The position numbers were made by a program, and so were the translations under genes. From Microcebus murinus (Eukaryota; Chordata; Mammalia; Primates; Cheirogaleidae): a DNA stretch of 64,000 bases. The DNA is taken from positions 57,006,001-57,070,000 of the forward strand of contig NC_134109.1 in the NCBI RefSeq assembly GCF_040939455.1, read 5' to 3'. Positions 12,095 through 24,116 of the stretch are shown one piece after another. The notes below the pieces were generated by a model that saw only the letters and a program-made list of their open reading frames with translations, had not been told where the DNA came from and made no database searches. Position 1 is the first letter of the stretch. Each line of letters opens with the position of its first letter.

Positions 12095-12946
12095 CAACTG
12101 TATCTGTTTTCTACAGCTGTTATAACAAAGCCATAAACTTAGTGACTTAAAACAACACAAATTTCAATGTTCATTACACCACTTTATGACCATATATACC
12201 CCCCATTTATCTACTACTTATAAGCAAGAATACGTAATATTTGCTTTTCCACTCCTGAGATACTTCATTAGGATAATGGTTTCCAGTTCCATCCAAGTTG
12301 CTGCAAAAGACATTATTTCTTTCCTTTTTATGACTGAGTAATATTCAGTGGAATATATACATACCACATTTTATTTATCCCCTCCTCAGTTGATGGGCAC
12401 TTCAGCATTATACAATTCATCCATGCAACAAAAAACACTTGTACCCCATAAATCTACTGACATAAATTTTTTTAAAAAGATGAACTGAAAATAAATAAGT
12501 TAAATAAAATAAAACCATTCTAAAATTCCCACAAATTTACTCTGTTTCAGTTCTGTAGTTAAGAAGTCAAAAATGGGTCTCACTGAGCTAAAAGCACAAT
12601 GTTGTCAGGGCTGCATTTCTTTCCAGGGGCTCTAGGAGAAAATCCACTTCCCTTCCCCTATCGTTTTCCAAAGCCTGCCCACATTCCTTGGCTACTGGCC
12701 CTCTCCATGCATCTTCAAAGCCGGCAACATCGAGCCAAGTCTTCCTCAGGTTACCATCTGTCTGTTCTGTTCTACCCCTGTCTTGCCCTTTCAAGGCCCC
12801 TTGTGAATACATTGGGTCTCCCTGAGTAATCCAAGATAATTTCCCTATCTAAAAGTCGCTGATTAGCAACCTTAACTCCCCAGTGTCTAATAGCTTAACA
12901 TATTCACAGGCTTTAGGACTTCAGACGCAGATACCTTCGTGGGGAG
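12095..12946 (-). mobile_element. Antisense MaLR-like LTR, interrupted by an L1
   Basis: Left part: CTACAGCTGTTATAACAAAG and TTAGTGACTTAAAACAACAC. After the inserted L1 (12165-12529) it continues with CAGTTCTGTAG, AAAATGGGTCTCACTGAGCT, CATTCCTTGGCTACTGGCCC and CTGATTAGCAACCTTAA. This is the antisense layout of a MaLR-like LTR family. Confidence 0.6.
12165..12529 (+). mobile_element. 5'-inverted L1 insertion (twin-primed)
   Basis: The 365-bp insert is flanked by CACAAATTT at 12156-12164 and 12530-12538. Its first about 240 bases are antisense L1 (CTGAGATACTTCATTAGGAT, TTTATGACTGAGTAATATTC). From about 12403 it switches to the sense L1 3' end (CAACAAAAAACACTTGTACC) and an A-rich tail. This head-to-head join is what twin priming produces. 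Confidence 0.7.
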
Positions 12947-12947
12947 A

Positions 12948-13002
12948 GTGTTGTATATATTCTATATACAACATATTGTTGTATATATTCTATATACAAC
13001 AC
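12948..13002. repeat. Tandem pair of identical 23-nt palindromes
   Basis: The 23-nt near-perfect palindrome GTTGTATATATTCTATATAC(AAC) occurs at 12950-12972 and again, identically, at 12978-13000. ATATT separates the copies, and the whole is bracketed by GT and AC. Each copy can fold on itself, and the full unit is itself nearly palindromic. Confidence 0.9.
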
Positions 13003-13393
13003 TAACCAAACCAGATTAAAGAGCAGGGGAACATATACCCTATAAACTAGCAAGGAAAGGGAACACTGATCTTCCTTCCAATGCAGATTTCTCTTGTTTC
13101 TACTGCTTCTAGAGCCAGTTAGATGAGGAAAATGTATGGTTTTCTATAGGGAAATACATAAAAAGATATATAATTCCATTAGGCTCCTCATTTTATGATA
13201 AAATGCTTTCTGTTGGTTCCCTACAATGAACAATGCTGAAAATGCCTAGTTACCTTTTGTATCTTCTCCCTGCCCTCTCCCCTAACATCAAATTTGAAAT
13301 ACTATTTTACTTCAATTTAACACCAATAAACCCATCCGTGCGTTTATACTACATTTGATAAATGTACCCCATTCTTCTCCCAACATTTTTTAG

Positions 13394-13480
13394 AGTAGTG
13401 TCATATCTATGTTGTTGGAGCATGCCCATCATAGACTATATTGTTTCCCTTATTCGCATCATTTAGTCTCAGTTTTACAG
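13394..13480 (+). CDS. Doubtful upstream exon
   Basis: An 87-base stretch lies between a fair acceptor (CCCAACATTTTTTAG) and a strong donor (TTTTACAG followed by GTAAGT). One frame is open for 29 codons (starts SSVISMLLEHAHH), phase 0 at both ends. That phase does not join the exon at 18092-18255, which needs one leftover base, so an intermediate exon would be required. A 29-codon open frame can easily arise by chance. I list it only because the splice sites are good. Confidence 0.2.
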
Positions 13481-13564
13481 GTAAGTGTATGTTCAATGCT
13501 CACAGATAAATATGTCATCATTGTTCTGTAGTCACTTTAGTTATATCAACAAACCCACTGAAAA

Positions 13565-14095
13565 GGTTGTTCTTTCTACAAAAGGAAAGAGATTTTATTT
13601 CAACAAACTGTCTGCAAACTGGGGAGTTGCAGCCTTTGGCATAAAACAAAGGTTCTAACAAAGAAAGGGGTTGTTATTTACAGAGAAAGTGCATGCCCAG
13701 GTTCCTACCCTGGTCTGTTTATGCAAACATAAAATGCAAACTTGTTTAGTTCCAATTGGTTCATGTTTGTTCTGATAGGTCCACGCAGGTCACAGTCTAC
13801 TGGTTGTTCAGTGTAAACAGGAACAGACAAATCTGAAAGTTCCAAAATTAAGTGAGCCTGGGGGTTTTCTGGGAATGCAGAGTACTTGTATGACCTCTAA
13901 TCAGCAATGGCCACTTGGCTGTATTTTGAATTTAGGCCATTAGCCACTCAGGACCCATTTCGAAGTATTGGCTCTTTTAGGGTTCACAGTTGTCTGCGTA
14001 TTTCTCAGGAAGGGATGTTAGAAACAATATCCCTTGAGTTCCCACATGTCCATAAGTTCTTACATGTTCGTAAGACTATCTGTAGCCTTTGTGCT
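13565..14095 (-). mobile_element. Possible antisense LTR remnant
   Basis: AGATTTTATTTCAACAAACT reads as a reverse-complement polyadenylation region, and CTGCAAACTGGGGAG follows as in some ERV LTRs. Neither ends nor duplications were identified. Confidence 0.3.
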
Positions 14096-15900
<1,805 letters not shown>

Positions 15901-16032
15901 TTCTTATCATAAAGTTTCACACAGGACTTTTTAAATTTAATTAATTTATTCAATACAAATTAATTTAGCAAATTCATATATTTACTAAAAATTAATTTAG
16001 TAAATTAATATATTTAATGAAAGTTAATTTAG

Positions 16033-16180
16033 GGGCCAGGCACAGGGGCTCACGCCTGTAATCCTAGTGCTCTGGGAGGCTGTGGCAGGAGGATTGCCTG
16101 ACCCCAGGAGGCTACAGTGAGCAGTGATGATGCCACTGCACTCCAGCAAAAATCCAAACAAACAAACAAACAAAAAGCAG
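16033..16180 (+). mobile_element. Internally deleted Alu
   Basis: Starts GGCCAGGCACAGGGGCTCAC. After CTGACCCCAGGAGG it jumps straight to GCTACAGTGAGCAGTGATGA and CCACTGCACTCCAG, so one arm is lost. The tail has an (AAAC)n run. Confidence 0.75.
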
Positions 16181-16204
16181 AGAGAGATAAGAAGAAAAAG
16201 AAAA

Positions 16205-16885
16205 TCAAAAAATAAAGTGTTTAAGGATGTAGAGAAATTGGAACTCTTGTGTACTGCTGGTAGACAGCTGATGGGAATATAAAATGGTACAGCTGCTATG
16301 GAAAACTATATGGTGATTCCTCAAAAAATTAAAAATAGAATTGCCATATGATCCAGAAATTTCACTTCTGGGAATTGAAAGCAACATCTCAAAGAGGTAT
16401 TTTTATACACATGTTCATAGCAGTATTATTCACAACAGCCAAAAGGTGGAAGCCAGCCAAGGGTCCATCAATAGATGAATGGATAAAGAAGATGTAGCAT
16501 GTACACAATAATGGGGCACTTTTCAGCTCTAAAATGGAAGGAAATTCTGACACGTGCTACGACATGAATGAATCTTGAGGCCATCATGCAGAGTGAAATA
16601 AGCTAATCAAAAAAAGACAAGCACTGTATGATTCCACTTATATGAGGTACCAAGAGTAGTCAGATTCATAAGGAAAGAAAGTAGAATGGTGGTTGCCAGG
16701 GGCGGGGAGGAGGGAGGAGTGGGAAGTTGTTGTTTAATGGGTGCAGAGTTTCAGGTTTGCAAGGTGAAAAGACTTCTGGAAATTGGTTGCACAACAATGT
16801 GAATGTACAGAAACACTACTGAACTATTCACTTAGAGTTAAAATGGTAAATTTTATGTTATTTTACCATAATTCAAAAATTTTTT
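16205..16885 (+). mobile_element. Old L1 3' end
   Basis: Sense L1M-like segment: AACTCTTGTGTACTGCTGGT, CCATATGATCCAGAAATTTC, GATGAATGGATAAAGAAGAT, GTGGTTGCCAGGGGCGGGGA, and the 3' block AAATGGTAAATTTTATGTTA. Confidence 0.8.
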
Positions 16886-16919
16886 TAAATTTTACAACAT
16901 ATCCCAGAACTGGTACTTC

Positions 16920-17330
16920 CTCCAGTGTTCCATCTCTCAGTGAGCAGCACCACCATCCACCCAGCTGCTCGAGGTAGGGAGGGATCTCAAAGTCATTCTC
17001 GACTCTTCCATTTCACGCTCAACCCGTCACCCAGTCCTGTGATTCCACACAGCCGCCCACTTCTCTCCTTTGCACTGCCTCGCTCTTAGTTCTCTTTCCT
17101 ACATTACTTGTCTCCCTTCCACCAATGTCTGTGCTAATTCAATCACCGTACTTCAGCCAGAGTGTTCTAAAACAGACTGGATCACATTACTTCCATAGGA
17201 AAGTCCAAACTCCTTAAACAGGATTTACAGAAAAGAACAACATGATCTGGCCATAGTTTATCTTCCAGCCACATTTCTTATCACTCTGTCAGCCCTCACG
17301 TCTCCTCCCAGCCCAGTCACTCTGTAGACC
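16920..17330 (-). repeat. L2-like remnant
   Basis: CACCCAGTCCTGTGATTCCA, CAGCCAGAGTGTTCTAAAAC, AAAGTCCAAACTCCTTAAAC and ACATGATCTGGCC occur in the order typical of antisense L2. Confidence 0.5.
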
Positions 17331-18091
17331 TGGGACAGGGTCTGGATTCCCAGAGAATCAGGAGTCCGTGGCTTTGAAACTTTTGTACAGCTCAAGGCCA
17401 TTGCTCTTGCACACTCTTACACAAGTCAGCTCTAATCTTCATTAAATGCTTTTAGATTGGTGCTGCACAGTCCTCAGCCATGATTCACCAGGCTCAGCAA
17501 GGACATTAATATCAAGAAAAGAAGCTGTAATGGGCTTTTAACGATATGATTCCCCAGAAAAACAGAACATATTTCAGTCTCTGAAATGTTCGTCTTTTTA
17601 AAATGCAGTAATGAAAAGATAATTTGATCTCCTAGACATTCTAGTCACACTTTTCCATAATCCACTCTCTCGTGTCGCTATTGGCTTTGCTCTCTCTTCT
17701 TGTATTATTAATGAAAAGGAAACAATAAAAATTCCACCCCATATCCTCAACTCTACATTTCGTTGACTCTGAAGGTTTCTTATGCAACTTCATCCTATTT
17801 CCTTAGGTTTTGTATTTTTCCTCTTTCCTCATCTTCTCATTAATCTCCAATTCCTCCCCTGAGTACTGATGCCTCAAGGTTGATGGGCCTCACTGTGGAC
17901 AGAAGGGAATCGTGCTTCTTGGCCTTTCTCTCCCTTCTCTTGACTTAACTGAGATGATATATTTTGCTTTCTGGCAAGAGAAATGATGAAAAAATATATA
18001 TCAAATAAATTAGAGAATCACTCAAAATTTCTGGGCAAACAATGGATTTACATATACTGTAGTTTCTTTTTTTCACTCATCACTGCTGCAG
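17331..18091. other. Putative intron, nothing recognised
   Basis: Unique-looking, pyrimidine-rich sequence that ends in the acceptor tract before the 18092 exon. No repeats identified. Confidence 0.35.
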
Positions 18092-18255
18092 GAGCTGACA
18101 GCTTATATTCAAACCTTCCACACTTCCTCCCTAGTTCCCCATTCTCAGAGATTTCCTCCAGTCACAAAACTTCAACTCTAAATTCTATCCGGTCACAACT
18201 CTTTATTATTCGGCTTGACATTACTCAAGATCCAGTACTTCCAATCATAATCAAG
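18092..18255 (+). CDS. Candidate coding exon 1 of an unidentified gene
   Basis: An excellent acceptor precedes it (TTTCTTTTTTTCACTCATCA, CTGCTGCAG), and a donor AATCAAG/GTACTT follows. Two bases complete an incoming codon, then 54 codons are open to the donor, ending in phase 0. The translation begins ADSLYSNLPHFLPSSPFSEI and ends LDITQDPVLPIIIK; it is serine-rich at first, then hydrophobic/acidic. The other two frames have stops. The phase 0 end matches the phase 0 start of the exon at 21735. No family is recognised. The previous exon, which must leave one base, was not found. Confidence 0.5.
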
Positions 18256-19119
18256 GTACTTCTATAGGAAATTCCTGCCATTTCCATAAACATAGAATTT
18301 CTAAATTTTATTCCCTCCCCATCTAAAGCCTCCACTTTTTGTTTATAATATTACCATTCTCCTAGACACCCAGGTTCAAGTTATTCTAGTAAGCATCTAG
18401 TATGTGCTTCTGTGATATGTGCTGGGAACAGAAAACTGGAGTGTCATCCTCACCCCCAACATGTTCCCAGCCCAGCCAGGGAGAATGACAAATAAACCAG
18501 AGAGTGGGCACCAAAGTCTAAAAAGGCCCACACTGTGATCAAAGTTAACTTTTCCCTCCCCTTCCTTCCTGATATTCAGCCTCTCACCCATTCCTGCTGT
18601 ATTTAATCCAATATTCATAAATTCATCATTGACATCAGTTCTTTCTCCAACTTAAAAACTTGAAGTTGTGTTTCTTGTGTTTTCCAGAATTAAATAAGTC
18701 CTGGGTACAATCTGTGCTTTTTTGGGTTTGTCTCACAGATTCATTCCTCTTCTTCACAGGGCTGCCAGGTTATCATCGCCTGTCTTGGGCGCTCTAGCAT
18801 TCTCCTCTCATTGCTTCTACCAGAATCAACCCATCTAGGACATCAGACTGAATTTCCTACAGCATTACATTCCCAAAGCCACTCCTCTACTTTGGAATCT
18901 ACTGTGGAATTGATCCTAGTCATAGTGGGGAGCCTTCAAGAGGTCCCCAGCCAAGGTCCACCCTAGCTCACCAAGCTCATCTCCCACTAACCTCCAAACC
19001 GCTAGGCAGTAGTGAGAGCCAAGGCTTATGTCCTCGCAGGGTGAGGATGCCTTTAATGAGCTCATCTTCACCCTACCAGCTCTTTAATCTGCTCCAGTTC
19101 TGCCTGACCTTTTTTATTT
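18256..19119. other. Putative intron, unassigned
   Basis: Moderately GC-rich, unique-looking sequence without a recognised repeat or RNA gene. Confidence 0.35.
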
Positions 19120-19722
19120 TTTTAACTTTAAAAAATTTTTTATTTCAGCATATTATGGGGGTACAAACGTTAAGGTTATGTACATTGCCCTTGCCTCCCC
19201 TCCCGCCTCGAGTCAGAGCTTCAAGAGTGTCCATTCCCCAGACGGTGCGCATACCCATCCCCTCCTCCCCCCTCCCACCTGCCGGACACCTAATAAATGT
19301 TTTGGTTTTTTTTTAACATTTTGGTTACATTTTATATCTTTGCCTCTCCCTAGCAAGGGTTAGAGGTATGCCCTTCCCCTCCACAATGCTCACCACATCC
19401 CTCAGATGTGGGACTACCCCCCCAAACCCCGAATCCCTGGTGAACACCACCACCCTTTGGGCACCATAGTGTTAATCAGTCAGTACCAATGTGATGGTGA
19501 ATATATATGGAGCCCATATTGTGATCTTGTGTCACCTCACTTTGCATAATGGGCTTAAGCTCAATCCAGGATGATAAAAGTGGTGATAGCTCACTATCGT
19601 CGTTTCTTAGAATTCAGTAATATTCCATTGTAAACATATACAAAATTTTAATAATCCACTCATGAATTGACAGATACTTGGGTTGTTTCCCTGTCCTTGC
19701 TATAGTGAGTTGTGCTGCCCTT
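19120..19722 (-). mobile_element. Strepsirrhine-type L1 3' end
   Basis: Antisense L1 starting with a T-rich tail and ATTTCAGCATATTATGGGGG. It then has the C-rich 3'UTR (CCTCCCCCCTCCCACCTGCC) and ORF2-end antisense sequence (AATAATCCACTCATGAATTG, GGGTTGTTTCCCTGTCCTTG). 5'-truncated. Confidence 0.85.
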
Positions 19723-20244
19723 TAAGGGCAAGCTCAAATTCCTCTTCATTTGCTGACAACTGTGACTGAACCTAATTATGCCATCTCTGACTTCACCCAG
19801 AGCTACTCCATATTCCCCCAGATCACCCGAGCTCCAAGGGATTTGGTAAAACACAATTCGGTCTTTTATGCTATAAAGGCACAAAAGCTAATCAATGCCC
19901 TTTTATCGCTTTTGTTGTATACATTATTTTAGTAAATTTGGGGTATCCAATTTACTCAAAAAATATAGGAAGAAAAAATGTCTTATAAAGACAACTGAAT
20001 ACTTTTGGGCTTGAGGTATTTGAGACAATATCAGATAGAACACTCTGCCCTACCAACCCAGCCTCCAGAAAAATTATTATAGTAGTAATGTCAGCATTTC
20101 CTTCCCTATCTTCCTTTGTCCCCTCAAGCTGGCCTTTGTTTCCTAGCACATTTAAGATTTTACCTTTTTGTTTAAAACTTGCTGTCATGAAAAGATCCCA
20201 TAAGCAAGGTATACAAGAAAGTACTGGTCTAAGATTCTTAAGAT

Positions 20245-20445
20245 CTGTGTTCTGGTGCCAGTTCTAATAGAAGTCAATATTAAAAGAAGTCACCTCACCT
20301 CTGTGCCTCATTTTCTTCACAAAATAAGAAAATTGAACAAGATGATTCTCTGAGGTTCTTCTCATTACTACCATTTTTACACAGATGGCGCTATGTACAT
20401 GGTGAGTGATTAATAAATGAGTCCTAAATTGTTACTTATTTTTAC
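20245..20445 (+). repeat. MIR SINE
   Basis: CTGGTGCCAGTTCTAATAGA, CACCTCACCTCTGTGCCTCA, TTTTCTTCACAAAATAAGAA and GATGATTCTCTGAGGTTC follow MIR order. Contains the AGATGGCGCT motif at 20383. Confidence 0.6.
20383..20392 (+). promoter_or_regulatory. Partial CTCF-core-like motif
   Basis: AGATGGCGCT matches the right half of the CTCF consensus exactly, but the upstream half (CCASY) is poor. Low-weight motif call. Confidence 0.2.
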
Positions 20446-21519
20446 AGTGATTTTATATTAGCAGAACTAATACTTTAAGCAAAATAAATGAATCTAGCTA
20501 TGATATTTTACTCAGATCTTCTGGAGAAAGAATTTGGGAGAAAAAAATGCTGAACCCAACAGATGGCCTCTTCTACAAGTTGCCCATGTGGATTATTCCA
20601 TGGTGCTAACATGACTACCAGGTAAAAAAGTCAAGGGCTAAGAGCTTAGTCACATAAGAATGAGAATTCAAACAAAACCTTCATTTCAAAGCATCCCTTG
20701 AACCAATTATAGCTCAAAGGTTTTACTGAGTCCAATAAGACATTTCTGTGATCTTTCTCAAAAATTGTTTGAGAGCTTCCTGACATGCCCTGGGGGTTGT
20801 AGGAGCTCACTACTTACTGGTCCAATGACCAGGAGGTCAGGAAATTGAAAAAAACAAATCCTGAATAGAAATTTCACAGCCACTTTGCTTTTCCCAAACA
20901 TTAGAAAAGGCCAGTGTAAGTAGGTGTTTGGCTTCTGAGGAAGAGCTTCCGAAAAAGTCATAACCTAAAGGCTGAGTAATCTCTCCTGGAAAGTAAAAGA
21001 CTCAGTGACCTACAGAGGAGAAAAAGATCCAACATCCTGGCCTGGAGGTAAAGGGCAAGGACGTTAAGTATTTCACCGGAATGACGGGTACAGCTGCTAC
21101 CCAGACAAGCCATCTTGTCGAATCCGATCTTTCTTTATCATCCCTTATGTTACAGGGGTGAGATCATGAGCATAAAACAAAGGAAATCATGAGAAAATAT
21201 TTTCAATCAGGAAGCACCCAGTGAAGCATGTAATTAAGTGGAAAACTGTCAGTGATTGCTTATTGTATCTGCACAGGACAAGACATTGGTTTAATGGCTT
21301 TATATAAATGAGAAAAGACAACTTGGTAATTGACTTAGTACAACGGTAGACAATGTAGAGAAGATACTTGTGGAGGCAGCAGGGCATTGAGTACAATCTT
21401 AGGGGTGCTGAATACTGAAGGAAAATGCATACAATTGATGACAAATTATTCTTTAAATAATAAATGTATTTTAAAACAACACTGATTTTCCAGAATTGAT
21501 AAAATTGGCTGTCTTTTGC
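20446..21519. other. Putative intron, unassigned
   Basis: No repeat family recognised. A splice-bounded stretch at 20516-20620 was considered as an exon and set aside because its best frame hits a stop before the donor. Confidence 0.35.
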
Positions 21520-21655
21520 AGGTCTCAGTGGCTCACGCCTACAATCTAGCCCTTTCAGAGCTTAGACAGGAGGATCACTTGAGGCCAAGATTTCAAGACC
21601 AGCCTGGGCAACATAGTAAGATCTTGTCTCTACAAAAGCTAAAAAATAAATGAAT
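21520..21655 (+). mobile_element. Alu left-arm monomer fragment
   Basis: CAGGTCTCAGTGGCTCACGC, GAGGATCACTTGAGGCCAAG, ACCAGCCTGGGCAACATAGT and GTCTCTACAAAA show a left Alu arm only; it ends in an A-rich stretch. Confidence 0.8.
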
Positions 21656-21734
21656 TGGCTGACCTGATTGCAAACAACTATGTTCAGTTCTTCTCTTCTA
21701 TTTCCAACAAGAACTCACTTATTCTTCATTCTAG

Positions 21735-22018
21735 AAAAGTTTGAATAAAGCTTCTCTGGACAATCTTGAGAATAAGATACAACATATTAAAGAAACACAG
21801 GAAATCAGGAAAAGCCTTAAACCTCAGATAAGTATTTGCATTTTTTATCTTCATAAATTTAACATAAATGCCACTTGGCCCTACAAATTAAATCTCATTA
21901 TAACTCCAAAAGACAGTACAAAATTCCTAAGTTCAGGAATTTTATTGTATCCAAATCTACCTACAATAAATGAGTTATTGACTAGAGAACTAACCAATCA
22001 GGAGACAGAAAAGATTCT
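21735..22018 (+). CDS. Candidate coding exon 2 of an unidentified gene
   Basis: The acceptor CACTTATTCTTCATTCTAG is followed by 94 open codons in phase 0. The exon ends with two leftover bases (CT) at a strong donor (ATTCT/GTAAGA). The translation opens with a charged, helix-prone, possibly coiled-coil stretch (KSLNKASLDNLENKIQHIKE). It continues through a more hydrophobic middle (NATWPYKLNLIITPKDS) to LPTINELLTRELTNQETEKI. This is the longest open exon of the chain, and 94 stop-free codons are unlikely in DNA this AT-rich. Its start phase fits 18255 and its end phase fits 28869 (CT plus G makes Leu). No domain is recognised. Confidence 0.55.
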
Positions 22019-22507
22019 GTAAGATGGAAATAATTGTTAAGTTTCTCTTTTCACCCCTTAATTTTACCCCTCAGTTTTTCTGATACCTTCACAGTAAGAT
22101 GAAGGGAAGTGATATTTGTTCAACAAATATTTATTTATTATTATTATGTGTGAGACACCTTGGCCATTACAAAGATGAAACATAGTCTCCCATAAAAAGG
22201 ATTTATAATAAGAAAAATTAGACCCTCCTTCCTGAAAAATTTTGTCTTTTGGCTTCCATATCACCCTCTTGTTCTGTTCTCACTTTCTAAGCACACACCA
22301 TTTGAGTGCCTTTCATTACCTTCTTCAAGCTTCTTACATTACAAGCTATCCTTCAGGAACATCTTCCAAGATCTCAACCATCACTTTTTTTTTTTGTTTT
22401 TGCAGTTTACTTACCAATCTAGAATATCAGAGCCCAACTATTTATTAAATTCCAGTTTAATACCATTGCATTTATTTTATTTATAAATATGTGTATATAT
22501 GGCCTAT

Positions 22508-22585
22508 TTATTTTTATTTCAGCATATTATGGGAGTATAAATGTTTAGGTTACACATATTGCCTTTGCCCCATCTGGGTTATTTC
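22508..22585 (-). mobile_element. Short strepsirrhine L1 3' fragment
   Basis: TTTTATTTCAGCATATTATG, GGAGTATAAATG and TTAGGTTACACATATTGCC: an extreme 5'-truncated antisense L1 end. Confidence 0.75.
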
Positions 22586-22734
22586 TTACTTCCAGTGCAT
22601 TCCAGGCCTTCTCTACGTGAATATCCCAAAGGCATCGCCTCCTCAAAATGTCTAACACGGAAATTATTTTCCTGTTCCTTCTGTTCCTTTCCCCTTCCCT
22701 ACTCTCTTAGTTTCATTGTATTCCCGGGTAAACC

Positions 22735-23140
22735 GGAGACAAGGATTCCAGTGCAAATAGTTTATTTGGAAGGTGATCCTAAAGACACTACTAGGGGACT
22801 GGAGACGTGAAATCAGGTAGGGAAGGCGGCCAAGGAGGTTAAGTTATCAAACAAGTTCCCACTATGGGAGCCTAGAGCTGACTCCCGCTGGGGGACTTTG
22901 GGAGGAGAATACAAATTTAGAGTAGCCCCACCTGAGGTGCAAAAGTGCCCAGGTGTTTACCCACCAATTCCTGTCCAACAGTGTTTGAGCACTGTTGCCA
23001 GGACATTAATTCCCTAGCATTTTCTATCTCCTTTGTCCAGGCTGCCAGGGAAATCCCTTTGGTGTTGGAAGTGCATTTCGGCCATCAGGCTGTACCAGCA
23101 AAGTCTGCCCAACTCCATTCTGCATCTTGGTCAATGGCAC
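22735..23140 (-). mobile_element. Antisense LTR-like element
   Basis: AACCGGAGACAAGGATTCCA and GTGCAAATAGTTTATTTGGA (reverse-complement poly(A) signal region), then GGTGATCCTAAAGACACTAC. This is a layout I know from ERV LTRs read backwards. Class not assigned, ends approximate. Confidence 0.45.
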
Positions 23141-23394
23141 CACAGCTAGAACCTTAGATCTATCCGTGACTTTCCCCTCCTCTCCACTCCCCACATTTAC
23201 TCAGACACCAAATCCTGTTGATTTCATGACCACCATGGAGTTAATTTTGTTGTCCTTTCTAAATCCTTTTGCCATTGCCTTAATTCAGTGCACCAATGCG
23301 TCTCCTAAAATATTGCCATAAGAGGATTTTATCTGGTTTTCTTCAAGGTGCTAAAAGAATCATTCATCCTTGATACTACTCCAGAGGGATAATA

Positions 23395-23650
23395 AGAGTA
23401 ATAACAACCAATATGTTCCGAATGTTCTCTTTTTCTGTGGCTAGCACTGGATTAAACATATTATATGCATTATCTCATTTAATCCTCACAACAAACTTGT
23501 AAGACAGCTAATGGTTTTTATTCCCATTCTACAGACAAGGTCTCTGAGGCTTAGAGAAGTTAATAAGGTCATTGCTAATAAGTTTAGAAAGGGAATCCAA
23601 TCCCAGACAGTATAACCCAGAACTCTGGCTCTTAACAGCCATAAGATAGC
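23395..23650 (-). repeat. MIR SINE, nearly full length
   Basis: Antisense MIR order: CATTATCTCATTTAATCCTC, ACAACAAACTTGTAAGACAG, TTCCCATTCTACAGACAAGG, TCTGAGGCTTAGAGAAGTTA. Confidence 0.75.
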
Positions 23651-23669
23651 ACCGTTGTACCCAGTCATT

Positions 23670-23850
23670 TGTTTAAAATGCAAATCCGACTTTGTCACTT
23701 CCCTGATTAAAAGCCCAACTCCATCAATGTTTTCCTAAGACTTTGATTAAAGTCTTAACTTTTAAGCGTCAGAACACCACGTCATATACTGGCCTTAGGT
23801 TCCCTTCCTACCTTATCATTCTCCACCTGTGCTCACATATTAGTTAATAA
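23670..23850 (-). repeat. L2-like remnant
   Basis: AAATCCGACTTTGTCACTTC, CCTGATTAAAAGCCCAACTC, and CTACCTTATCATTCTCCACC resemble antisense L2. A similar weak fragment lies at 23160-23290. Confidence 0.45.
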
Positions 23851-23911
23851 ACTTGAGCCACAAGGAACAGGAAGCTGTGTGTTTGATTAAAACATGGGGT
23901 GCTTTGAGCAG

Positions 23912-24116
23912 AGTCACAAAAGATAAGCCCGTGTTCATAACACAGAGGCCTTCGAAAAACCAGCAGATCAAAGAAGCCATATATCCCTCCAGGAGGCAGC
24001 CACCTGCCTCAGCCATCAATATTTCTGAAAAAGCAGTCAGGACTTTCAACCTCATGCCATTCAAGAATGGCCTAAACCAGCTGGGAGGCAGGCTGACCTA
24101 CAAACCTGTCGACTGA
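23912..24116 (+). CDS. Candidate alternative last exon
   Basis: Following GTGCTTTGAGCAG, one base plus 67 codons are open, ending in TGA at 24114-24116. The translation has ordinary coding composition (VTKDKPVFITQRPSKNQQIK near the start, LNQLGGRLTYKPVD at the end). One entry base makes it phase-compatible with the exon ending at 22018, as an alternative terminus to 28869. Weak points: the pyrimidine tract is poor, and the frame stays open upstream to 23853, so it could also be part of an unrelated pseudogene. No poly(A) tract or target duplication is seen that would mark a retrocopy. A possible ATTAAA lies near 24545. Confidence 0.35.

Noticed and set aside
16911..16971. Possible exon ending CTCGAG/GTAGGG
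   Set aside because: Short, in an L2-like remnant, and the wrong phase for the exon chain.
20516..20620. Possible exon between TTTTACTCAG and CCAG/GTAAAA
   Set aside because: Two frames are open for about 30 codons, but both hit a stop just before the donor, and the phase does not fit the neighbours.
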